A stretch of DNA of 24,185 nt from a virus. Within the stretch, counting starts at the first letter, position 1; each line of letters starts with the position of its first letter. The notes beneath the pieces are model-generated. The model made no database searches, was not told the origin of the DNA, and was given only the letters and a program-made list of their open reading frames with translations. Below are positions 1 through 6,027 of the stretch, piece after piece. The translations under genes and the position numbers were made by a program. Where the stretch lies: positions 1 to 24,185 of IMG/VR virus record IMGVR_UViG_3300023061_000537. The stretch is one strand, 5' to 3'.

Positions 1-272
1 AACCTATCTTCAAGAAAAATTCAGTAGTCTTAATGTTTGCTGCTAATTTAATTTACAATTTTGATTCAATTAATTATTTTTCGCAAGACAAAAGAGTAAT
101 GAAAACTATTTATGAAAAAAGTACACATGAAGACTTTTTGTATGTGGTTAAAAAGATAAATAAAGTTGTTGGATATTTTATCAAAATGTTCACACAACAA
201 AATATAAAAGAAAAAGATTTCAATCAATTTATTAATAATTTTATAAAAGGGGAGGTGAAAATAGATGACTAA
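1..272 (+). CDS. 3' end of a hypothetical protein (truncated by window start)
   Basis: The reading frame is open from base 3 with no in-frame stop before the first ATG at 33, so this is probably the tail of a longer gene that starts outside the window. The visible part is about 90 residues, rich in Lys, Asn, Phe and Ile, and looks helical, with no cysteine motif or membrane segment. It ends 8 bases inside the next gene, whose ribosome site (GGGGAGGTG, about 249-257) lies in this coding sequence, so the two are probably translationally coupled. I do not recognise the family. An independent 79-residue protein starting at 33 is possible, but I see no ribosome site before that ATG. Confidence 0.6.
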   Translation, partial: PIFKKNSVVLMFAANLIYNFDSINYFSQDKRVMKTIYEKSTHEDFLYVVKKINKVVGYFIKMFTQQNIKEKDFNQFINNFIKGEVKIDD

Positions 273-1137
273 AAAGAAAGAAAAAATAGTCGATGATAAA
301 AAGGGTGTTAAATTACCAAGTGAAGAGGTGTTAACTCCTTATGAGGCAATGGATTTAGCCGATGAAGGGCAAATCATTAACGAATTAGAAGGTAAGTTAA
401 CTGCTGAAGACATGGAAACCTTTGTTTATAGTTTTCCCGACAAATCAACTGGCAGAAATGTTACTGGTTTATCTTGGAAAGGAACTAAAGCAACTTGGTG
501 GGAGTTAAACAGTAAAAAGTTAACTAACATGACAATCACCGATAAGATGAAAATCACACAAGGTGATGGATATGTTGATGTTGCTGTTTATGCTTACGAC
601 AAGTTAAGAAATATTGGTACTTGGGGTATGGCTAGAGGCTATACTTCAATGAAAACCAGGGGTAGTTCAATTGTCGATAGGTTTGCTTCTGCTAAAGCAA
701 TGAGTAAAGCTCAAAGAAACGCACTTAACCACTTATTTCCTAGCGAGTTGGTAGCAAAAATTATTCAAAAATGGATTAAAAAAGGCAATGTTAGGCAATT
801 AACGCCAACCGCCGTTTCTCAAGTTCAAACCAATGTTGCTAGATCGAGTAGCGCAAGAGCAGGATATCCCACACAACCAGAGTTAATGAAAAAGTATGGG
901 ATGCAAGATGGACAAGTATCTCCAAAATGTCCAAGTTGCGGTTCTGAAATGAGAATAATGGAAAGAAAAGACAAAACAGGAATTTTTTGGAGCTGTCCTA
1001 ATTGGAGAAGTAAAGGTTGTAAAGGCTACAATATTGATGATATTGATATTGAGGGTACGATTACCATGAATAAAAAAACTGAAAAGCAACCTACCGCACA
1101 AGAAAAGCAAGACATAGAAAAAACAATGCCTTTCTAG
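265..1137 (+). CDS. DNA-metabolism protein with KAQRNA motif and C-terminal zinc ribbon
   Basis: A 290-residue protein. The N-terminal ~200 residues form one compact domain that ends in an 'AKAMSKAQRNALNHLFP' segment (about 142-158). That segment resembles the K-x-x-RNA-x-x-x-L-x-P stretch seen in several phage proteins linked to single-strand annealing or recombination. Residues 222-252 hold a four-cysteine ribbon (CPSC, then C244 and C252) of the topoisomerase I C-terminal type, which binds DNA. It has a strong ribosome site (GGAGGTG) and overlaps the upstream gene by 8 bases. It sits ahead of the replication initiator, and RecA and SSB lie further downstream, so a role in recombination or replication is likely. 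That role is inferred from a short motif and the neighbours; I cannot assign it to a named family. Confidence 0.75.
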   Translation: MTKKKEKIVDDKKGVKLPSEEVLTPYEAMDLADEGQIINELEGKLTAEDMETFVYSFPDKSTGRNVTGLSWKGTKATWWELNSKKLTNMTITDKMKITQGDGYVDVAVYAYDKLRNIGTWGMARGYTSMKTRGSSIVDRFASAKAMSKAQRNALNHLFPSELVAKIIQKWIKKGNVRQLTPTAVSQVQTNVARSSSARAGYPTQPELMKKYGMQDGQVSPKCPSCGSEMRIMERKDKTGIFWSCPNWRSKGCKGYNIDDIDIEGTITMNKKTEKQPTAQEKQDIEKTMPF

Positions 1138-1146
1138 TATCAAATT

Positions 1147-1183
1147 CAAGAGCTTTTTGTAAAAGCTCGCAAGAGGCTCTTGA
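1147..1183 (+). promoter_or_regulatory. Two mutually exclusive hairpins between operon segments
   Basis: GAGCTTTT (1150-1157) can pair with AAAAGCTC (1161-1168) across a 3-base loop. Alternatively TCAAGAGC (1146-1153) can pair with GCTCTTGA (1176-1183). Both use the same left arm, so only one can form at a time. There is no T-run directly after either stem, so a simple intrinsic terminator is not obvious. It lies in an 85-base gap between genes; a promoter-like TTGACT follows at 1185, but I see no good -10 partner. Confidence 0.5.
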
Positions 1184-1222
1184 GTTGACTTATTATAAGT
1201 AAAGTTATTAATTTAACTTGAC

Positions 1223-1423
1223 ATGAACAAAAAACCGAGAGTTATCTTCAAAAAAAAGATAAATCCTTTGCGTCTTATTAGATGTTTTAAATGCAAAAGA
1301 TACATCTTACCGCTACGAAGAAGAGTTATTGTTGGTGTTAAGTTCACTTCAAAAGTACTTAGTTACACTATGTGTATGAGGTGTTATAGGAGAAAATATG
1401 AAAAAATTTCCAGGAGTTCCTAA
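1223..1423 (+). CDS. Small basic zinc-ribbon protein
   Basis: A 66-residue, very basic protein with two CxxC pairs (C21/C24 and C51/C54) about 27 residues apart, the pattern of a small zinc ribbon. There is no clear ribosome site in front of the ATG (ATTTAACTTGAC), which weakens the start. A later start would lose the basic N-terminus but keep both CxxC pairs. Its 3' end overlaps the replication-initiator gene by 26 bases in another frame, and the initiator's GGAG ribosome site lies inside it. It may be a nucleic-acid-binding microprotein, one of about seven CxxC proteins in this window. The family is not recognised. Confidence 0.6.
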   Translation: MNKKPRVIFKKKINPLRLIRCFKCKRYILPLRRRVIVGVKFTSKVLSYTMCMRCYRRKYEKISRSS

Positions 1424-2231
1424 AGAACCAATGACCACAGTTAACGGAATCGAATACAAAGATAGTCCCGAAGATATCATTAAAAAGTTATCTGAGCAAG
1501 TCGAAAAGTTAAAAGAAAACAAGCATAGTTATTATTGTGTCATTCCTTGGAAAATTTTAACCGACAAAGCGATAAGTTCTAGTGCCAAATTACTTTATGG
1601 AGAAATTTCTGCTTTATCTAATAAAGAAGGCTATTGTTGGGCAAGTAATAGTTATCTTTCTAAAATAATCGGAATCAAAAGTCCAACAAGGATTAGTGTA
1701 TTACTTCGTAAATTAAAAGAAGCTAATTATGTTTCTCTTGAAATCAATAAAAGTGATGGAAATAAAAGAAAAATTTGGATTCATCACCCTATTGCTCAAA
1801 ACAACAATAGCTATTGCTCAAAACAACAAGAGGCTATTGCTCAAAACAAGAAGAAAGATAATATAAATAAAGAAAATATAAATTATAAGAATATAAAGAA
1901 GCAAATTGTTGAAGTAAAAGACGACAAACTCGTTGTTAATGGAAAGGAATTTAATAACTTAATTGCTTTGTTTGAACCCGTTAATCCTAGCTTTGAGAGA
2001 TTGTTCCCAAACAAAGGGCAAAGATCCGCACTTGAGCGGTTAATCGAGAAACACGGACACAAAAAGATTAAGTGGATTCTTGATAAATTACCTGCAATGG
2101 CAAAAATGCCATATGCTCCAGTAGTTACCACGCCATATCAATTAGAACAAAAGTTAGGACAAATTATTATATTTTTAGGTAGAGAAAACAACAAAGGAGG
2201 AGGAGTAACAGATGCAAGAGATATTGGATAA
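1398..2231 (+). CDS. Phage replication initiation protein (winged-helix), carrying the probable origin
   Basis: A 277-residue protein. Residues about 45-130 ('SYYCVIPWKILTDKAISSSA', then 'YCWASNSYLSKIIG') match the N-terminal helix-turn-helix domain of phage replisome-organiser/initiator proteins: a fixed-start strand, a helix on resource state, then the recognition helix and a basic wing. A low-complexity linker rich in Gln, Asn and Lys follows (about 130-175), then a helical C-terminal domain (about 180-265) probably used for helicase-loader or DNA contacts. The linker is where three DNA iterons lie (1789-1849), which is how phage-lambda-like initiators are arranged: the protein binds repeats in its own gene. 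The start has a GGAG site. The gene overlaps the next one by 20 bases. The domain assignment is by pattern recognition. Confidence 0.75.
   Translation: MKKFPGVPKEPMTTVNGIEYKDSPEDIIKKLSEQVEKLKENKHSYYCVIPWKILTDKAISSSAKLLYGEISALSNKEGYCWASNSYLSKIIGIKSPTRISVLLRKLKEANYVSLEINKSDGNKRKIWIHHPIAQNNNSYCSKQQEAIAQNKKKDNINKENINYKNIKKQIVEVKDDKLVVNGKEFNNLIALFEPVNPSFERLFPNKGQRSALERLIEKHGHKKIKWILDKLPAMAKMPYAPVVTTPYQLEQKLGQIIIFLGRENNKGGGVTDARDIG
1789..1849 (+). repeat. Three direct iterons (candidate replication origin)
   Basis: The 16-base unit CTATTGCTCAAAACAA occurs exactly three times, at 1789-1804, 1811-1826 and 1834-1849, with start-to-start spacing of 22 and 23 bases (about two helical turns). Copies one and three are read as IAQN, but copy two is in a different frame and read as YCSKQ. 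Identity across different frames means the DNA, not the peptide, is being conserved. The location inside the initiator gene supports initiator-binding iterons. Confidence 0.8.
1851..1912 (+). other. AT-rich tract next to iterons (candidate DNA-unwinding element)
   Basis: Directly after the iterons come about 60 bases that are almost entirely A and T on a purine-rich top strand, with repeated ATATAAA-like words. It still encodes protein (mostly Lys, Asn, Ile, Glu). In phage origins of the lambda type the iterons are followed by just such an easily melted tract. The role is inferred from position and composition. Confidence 0.55.
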
Positions 2232-2535
2232 CACCAAAGATGATTTGTACGATGAAGAATGGAAAGTCATTGTTTCAACTAAAGGTGAATATCAATTAAG
2301 TAAAATACAAGCTAGAATTGTAATGCAAGCAATTGCTCGCAAAGAAAAAGCGGTTGTATTTAAAACATTTACGATACTCATCCCGTTTATAGCTGAGTTT
2401 TATAGAGTTAGAAGGTTTCTGAAAGACGCCGTTCAATTAACCGAAAGAGCAGGTGAAGCTGAATATAAACCAATAGATCCTGTAAAATTCGCTAAGTGGA
2501 AAAAAGAAATTTATAAAAAAATAGGAGGAAAATAA
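2212..2535 (+). CDS. Hypothetical protein
   Basis: A 107-residue protein with an excellent ribosome site (AAAGGAGGAGG, about 2192-2202) before the ATG. It overlaps the replication initiator by 20 bases, so the two are coupled. It has an acidic N-terminus (MQEILDNTKDDLYDEE), a middle segment 'KGEYQLSKIQARIVMQAIA' that reads like a helical pair, and a basic C-terminus. No cysteine motif or certain membrane span is seen, although 'TFTILIPFIAEFY' is hydrophobic. Its place right after the initiator suggests a replication accessory role such as a helicase loader or an initiator partner, but nothing in the sequence proves it. Confidence 0.7.
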   Translation: MQEILDNTKDDLYDEEWKVIVSTKGEYQLSKIQARIVMQAIARKEKAVVFKTFTILIPFIAEFYRVRRFLKDAVQLTERAGEAEYKPIDPVKFAKWKKEIYKKIGGK

Positions 2536-2536
2536 T

Positions 2537-2929
2537 ATGTACGGAAGATTAACTTATGATCCAGTCGCAGATAAATTACAATGTGATTACCCTGTAACGG
2601 ATAAAAAAGGTAAATTAGTAAAATGTGGTGTGTGGAGAGACAATTTGGCGAAACACATAAACATGCAACACAAAATTACTGTTAAAGAATATAAACAGAC
2701 GATGGGTTTAGATGCGAATTTACCCTTAGTGTCAAAAGGACTTCAATCAAAATGGCGTAAGGCTAACAAAGAATTAAAACTTTATAAGAATTTAGAAGGA
2801 GGTAATGCACATAGATTTAAAAAGGGAGAGAATATAGTTCAAAGTTATAAACGCAGTACTCAAACCAAAAGAAGATTGAGAACATTAAAACTTAATAATT
2901 CAAGGATTGAAAAAAGATCCAAAATATAA
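2537..2929 (+). CDS. MucR/Ros-like zinc-finger DNA-binding protein
   Basis: A 130-residue protein. C16 and C30 with H40 and H45 make a candidate Cys2His2 finger. The stretch after it ('ITVKEYKQTMGLDANLPLV', about 47-65) matches the 'Y-x-x-x-x-G-L-x-x-x-x-P-x-V' signature that follows the finger in MucR/Ros family regulators and in some phage HNH-associated proteins. The remainder is very basic (Lys/Arg-rich, about 70-130) and probably contacts nucleic acid. The AGGAGG ribosome site is well placed and the gene starts 2 bases after the preceding stop. It is a likely phage transcriptional regulator. The spacing between the two cysteines (13 residues) is longer than usual for Ros fingers. Confidence 0.7.
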   Translation: MYGRLTYDPVADKLQCDYPVTDKKGKLVKCGVWRDNLAKHINMQHKITVKEYKQTMGLDANLPLVSKGLQSKWRKANKELKLYKNLEGGNAHRFKKGENIVQSYKRSTQTKRRLRTLKLNNSRIEKRSKI

Positions 2930-2953
2930 TATAATTAAAAGGAAAAGGAAAAT

Positions 2954-3223
2954 ATGAAAAAAGAAGATAAAAAAAAGAAAATTTACTCTACGACAAACTT
3001 TCATATCGCTAGTTGGTTACTACAAAACGATATTGAATTAGTAGATATTGATTGGGCGGATAAAAGGAGAGCACAATTCGTTTTTGATGACTTCAAAGAT
3101 AGAGAAACCTTGATACAAAACTTTTTTAAAGACATTAAAATACAAAGAAAAATCACATCAGATCAAGAGCTAAAAGCTCGAATGTATGCCGTGAACCCTC
3201 CAATCGAATATGACAGAAAATAA
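2954..3223 (+). CDS. DUF5659-like small protein
   Basis: An 89-residue protein. The pattern 'Y-S-T-T-x-F-x-x-A-S-W-L-L' followed by 'KRRAQFVFDD' matches my memory of DUF5659 proteins, small single-domain phage and bacterial proteins of unknown function. It has an AAGGA-type ribosome site. Its last codons have been rewritten by the neighbouring endonuclease gene: it now ends IEYDRK, while the endonuclease gene ends KEYDRSK in the same local DNA context. If the endonuclease element were removed, this gene would end IEYDRSK and overlap the recA start codon. Confidence 0.7.
   Translation: MKKEDKKKKIYSTTNFHIASWLLQNDIELVDIDWADKRRAQFVFDDFKDRETLIQNFFKDIKIQRKITSDQELKARMYAVNPPIEYDRK
3206..3217 (+). 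repeat. Left copy of 12-bp direct repeat flanking the LAGLIDADG gene
   Basis: GAATATGACAGA at 3206-3217 recurs at 3966-3977, 760 bases away. The left copy holds the start codon of the endonuclease gene (3210), and the right copy holds the start codon of recA (3970). The pair brackets the endonuclease gene precisely. Confidence 0.75.
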
Positions 3224-3986
3224 TAAAGAAAATCGAAAGAGTAATGGGACTTTTTTAAAAGGATATATTCCTTGGAATAAAGGGAAAAAAGGTGTCTATT
3301 CAAAAAAAACTTTAGAGAGAATGAGTAGTTCTAGTAGAAAGTATTCTTTAAATCAAGATTATTTTAATCAACCATTAGATGAAACCAGAGCATATTGGAT
3401 TGGGTTCTTGATAGCCGATGGCGGTATTGTTGACAACCAGGTTAGTTTAAATTTAAAAGATAAAGATCATATTGAAAAATTCAGGATAGCCATAAACTAT
3501 GGTGGTTTGATTGGATATCGTAGATATAAAGGATTATATGGTCGTAAAGAAAGATATGATGGTTGGTCACTTCAAGTAAGGTCTAACAAAATGGTTGATT
3601 CTCTCGCAAAATTTGGTATTGTTTCTCGAAAATCTTTTAAAACATATATTCCAAATCTTCCCCAAAGTTTACTTAAACCTCTTTTCAGAGGGTTGGTTGA
3701 TGGAGATGGTTGTATTTTTAAAACCAATCAGGGATGGTGGGGGCTCAATTTAGTAGGGACAAAACAAATAGTAACTTCTTTTAAAATTTGGATAAACAAA
3801 CAAACAAAAAACACCAAGGGTTCAATATCTAAAAAAGAAAAGATATGGATAGTAAGATTTGGAGGGAATCCTTCAACATGGGAAGTTGTAAATTTGTTAT
3901 ACAAAGATGCTTCTCAAGAAATTAGATTAGAAAGAAAATATTTTAAATATTTAGAATTTAAAAAAGAATATGACAGATCTAAATAG
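3210..3986 (+). CDS. Free-standing LAGLIDADG homing endonuclease
   Basis: A 258-residue protein with two LAGLIDADG helices: 'YWIGFLIADGG' (62-72) and 'LFRGLVDGDG' (158-167), each with its catalytic acidic residue. This is the single-chain, pseudo-dimeric architecture that cuts a long asymmetric target. The N-terminus (about 12-40, with 'GYIPWNKGKKG') looks like a short NUMOD-type DNA-binding motif common in homing endonucleases. It sits exactly between the DUF5659-like gene and recA, overlapping the first by 14 bases and recA by 17 bases. There is no ribosome site of its own, so translation is presumably by coupling. Both motifs look intact, so the enzyme is probably active. The likely target is the uninterrupted junction or the adjacent recA. 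Confidence 0.9.
   Translation: MTENNKENRKSNGTFLKGYIPWNKGKKGVYSKKTLERMSSSSRKYSLNQDYFNQPLDETRAYWIGFLIADGGIVDNQVSLNLKDKDHIEKFRIAINYGGLIGYRRYKGLYGRKERYDGWSLQVRSNKMVDSLAKFGIVSRKSFKTYIPNLPQSLLKPLFRGLVDGDGCIFKTNQGWWGLNLVGTKQIVTSFKIWINKQTKNTKGSISKKEKIWIVRFGGNPSTWEVVNLLYKDASQEIRLERKYFKYLEFKKEYDRSK
3966..3977 (+). repeat. Right copy of 12-bp direct repeat flanking the LAGLIDADG gene
   Basis: This is the second copy of GAATATGACAGA. Here the bases encode the last codons of the endonuclease (E-Y-D-R) and also contain the recA ATG at 3970. Confidence 0.75.
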
Positions 3987-6027
3987 AGTAATACGGAAAA
4001 TCAATAAAAGGTTTGGCGAAAATACAATCGGCAAGATTGGTAAAATGCCAACCATTAAGACTGAAAGAGTATCTTCTGGTTCTCCTTATCTCGATTGGGC
4101 AATCGGTGGCGGTTGGCCTTTAGGTAAAACGATTGAATTATACGGGCCTTATTCTTCAGGAAAATCTTTAATTGCTCTTAGAACTATTGTTCAGGCTCAA
4201 AAGTTAAATAAAAGATGTGTTTATCTAGATGCTGAGAATGCTTTTGATCCCAACTTTGCCAAATTAGTTGGTGTTGATGTAGACAATTTAACTATTTCTC
4301 AGATATCTGCTGGTGAAGAAGTTTTTGATATTGTCGATATGTTACTTGAATCTGATGTGTCTATTATTGTTATCGATAGTATCGCAGCACTTGTGCCTAA
4401 ATATGAGATAGAAGAATCGATAGAAAAGCAAACAATGGCATTACAGGCTAGATTAATGTCTAAAGCACTTCGTAAACTAACAGGAAAAGCAGCCAAAAAT
4501 AAGACATTAATTTTTTTCGTTAATCAGATTAGAGAGAAGCTAGGATGTTTCCAATATTACACAAGAATTGTTTTAGAAAATGGTAAAACAGCAAAAATAG
4601 GATATTTAGTTAATAACAAAATTAAATGTAATGTGCTTTCTTATAATGTTGAAAAAAACACTATTGAACCTACACCAATTACTAATTGGTTTACAAATGG
4701 CAATGCTGATTATTTTCTTCATTTTAGATTTAGAAAACCACAAGGGAGAGGTAAGGGCGAATTAAGTTGTACCCCCGACCACAAAATAATGGTTAAACCA
4801 GGTATCTATAAAAAAGCAAAAGATATAAAAGTAGGCGATAAAATATTAACTGTGATAAATGATTGGATACCAAGCAATATTCAAAAAGAAATTCTAATTG
4901 GCGGATTATTAGGTGATGGTTGTTTGAGAAAAGTTGGTAGAGAAAAGTATCAATATCGAGAAACTCATTGTAAAGAACAAGATGATTATATCCGTTGGAA
5001 ATCTAGTTATTTTGACACTAAAACAATGGGAAGACACAAATATGGTGGATTATATTTTGAAACATTTTTAAGCACAATATTTGAACAGCAATATATTAAA
5101 TTTTATTTAGGTGGTAAAAAAGTTAAAGTGCCAAAAGATATTAAATTAACTCCTTTAATTTTAGCTATTTGGTATCAAGATGATGGATATCTTACAGGAA
5201 ATAAAAAAAGTGGTAAGAAATCTATAAATTTATGTACCAATTCTTTTAGATTACAATCAATAAAGAATTTACAGATAGCATTAAAAGAACAATTTAATAT
5301 TGAAACAGGTACCAAAACAAGAAAGCATAATTCGGAAATTGAACTGACTTTAGGAAGAAAAGATACTTTAAAGTTTTTTGAGATATGTAAATATCTTATT
5401 CATCCATCAATGTATTACAAATTACCATCTTATTTATTACTTGACCGAATAGAATATATGGATATGAAGGTAATGAGGTGGAAATTTGATCCACCACAAT
5501 ATGAATATGAAAAAAAAGAATTGATTACTAAATATGCCTATGTTACTCATAAATATAATAAACCACAAACGAGAAGTATGGTTAAATTTGATATAGAAAC
5601 AAAAAATCATAATTATTTAGCTGATGGGGCTATTGTTCATAATTCATATGGCAACCCCGAAATAACGAGTGGCGGTAGATCTTTAGGTTTTTATGCTTCT
5701 TTGCGGGTTGAGGTTAGACGAGGTGAGTTTTTGACGGACAATAAGAGAAAAATTGGACAGCAAGTCAAGTTTAAGGTAACGAAATCCAAAGTTTGTCAAC
5801 CATATAGGGATGGTTATTTTTTGTTTTATTATCCTGATTTAAAGAATCCTGATTTAGAATTGTTTGATAATGCTGATGAATTGGTTTCTATGCTTTTACT
5901 ACATGGCAAAATCAAGAGGCGTGGCAGTTATTACGATGTTTTAGGTGAAACATTTCAGGGCAGAGAAGAATTAGAAAGTGAGATTAGGAGTAATAAAAAG
6001 TTTAGAGTGAAACTTAAAAAACTATGA
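3970..6027 (+). CDS. recA: RecA recombinase interrupted by an intein
   Basis: The translation is 685 residues, of which 366 are an intein; the spliced RecA would be about 319 residues, slightly shorter than typical RecA. The extein shows Walker A 'GPYSSGKS' (59-66), a DAEN motif (87-90), Walker B 'IIVIDS' (132-137) and 'FVNQIR' (183-188), then after the intein 'YGNPEITSGG', the L2 DNA-binding loop. The ATP-driven strand-exchange function is therefore inferred to depend on splicing, because the intein splits the L2 region. The gene overlaps the LAGLIDADG gene upstream and, by ATGA (6024-6027), the methyltransferase downstream. It probably supports phage recombination-dependent replication or repair. 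The host copy is not visible, so redundancy cannot be judged. Confidence 0.93.
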   Translation: MTDLNRVIRKINKRFGENTIGKIGKMPTIKTERVSSGSPYLDWAIGGGWPLGKTIELYGPYSSGKSLIALRTIVQAQKLNKRCVYLDAENAFDPNFAKLVGVDVDNLTISQISAGEEVFDIVDMLLESDVSIIVIDSIAALVPKYEIEESIEKQTMALQARLMSKALRKLTGKAAKNKTLIFFVNQIREKLGCFQYYTRIVLENGKTAKIGYLVNNKIKCNVLSYNVEKNTIEPTPITNWFTNGNADYFLHFRFRKPQGRGKGELSCTPDHKIMVKPGIYKKAKDIKVGDKILTVINDWIPSNIQKEILIGGLLGDGCLRKVGREKYQYRETHCKEQDDYIRWKSSYFDTKTMGRHKYGGLYFETFLSTIFEQQYIKFYLGGKKVKVPKDIKLTPLILAIWYQDDGYLTGNKKSGKKSINLCTNSFRLQSIKNLQIALKEQFNIETGTKTRKHNSEIELTLGRKDTLKFFEICKYLIHPSMYYKLPSYLLLDRIEYMDMKVMRWKFDPPQYEYEKKELITKYAYVTHKYNKPQTRSMVKFDIETKNHNYLADGAIVHNSYGNPEITSGGRSLGFYASLRVEVRRGEFLTDNKRKIGQQVKFKVTKSKVCQPYRDGYFLFYYPDLKNPDLELFDNADELVSMLLLHGKIKRRGSYYDVLGETFQGREELESEIRSNKKFRVKLKKL
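4546..5643 (+). mobile_element. RecA intein with LAGLIDADG endonuclease domain
   Basis: In-frame insertion of 366 residues, from C193 to N558 of the RecA translation. The first residue is Cys (splicing nucleophile). Block B 'CTPDH' gives T268 and H271. The end 'GAIVHN' followed by Ser559 has the penultimate His, the C-terminal Asn and a +1 Ser nucleophile. The central part has two endonuclease helices, 'LIGGLLGDG' (RecA numbering about 309-317) and 'LAIWYQDDG' (about 398-406). All splicing residues I can check are present, so it should be a functional, mobile mini-HEG intein. Insertion is in the L2 loop, the most conserved part of RecA. Mycobacterial RecA inteins are known; I recall that M. 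leprae's also lies near L2, but I have not compared sequences. Confidence 0.9.

Noticed and set aside
883-1149. Minus-strand open frames (for example here, 7067-7318 and 22677-22979)
   Set aside because: All are opposite to well-supported + strand genes, rich in Phe/Ser/Leu as expected from reverse AT-rich sequence, and have no ribosome site.
1185-1214. Promoter with TTGACT at 1185
   Set aside because: No acceptable -10 at 16-18 bases spacing; recorded only as a hint beside the hairpins.
1789-1849. CRISPR array in the iteron region
   Set aside because: Only three 16-bp units with 6-7 base gaps; no spacer-size intervals and no cas genes.
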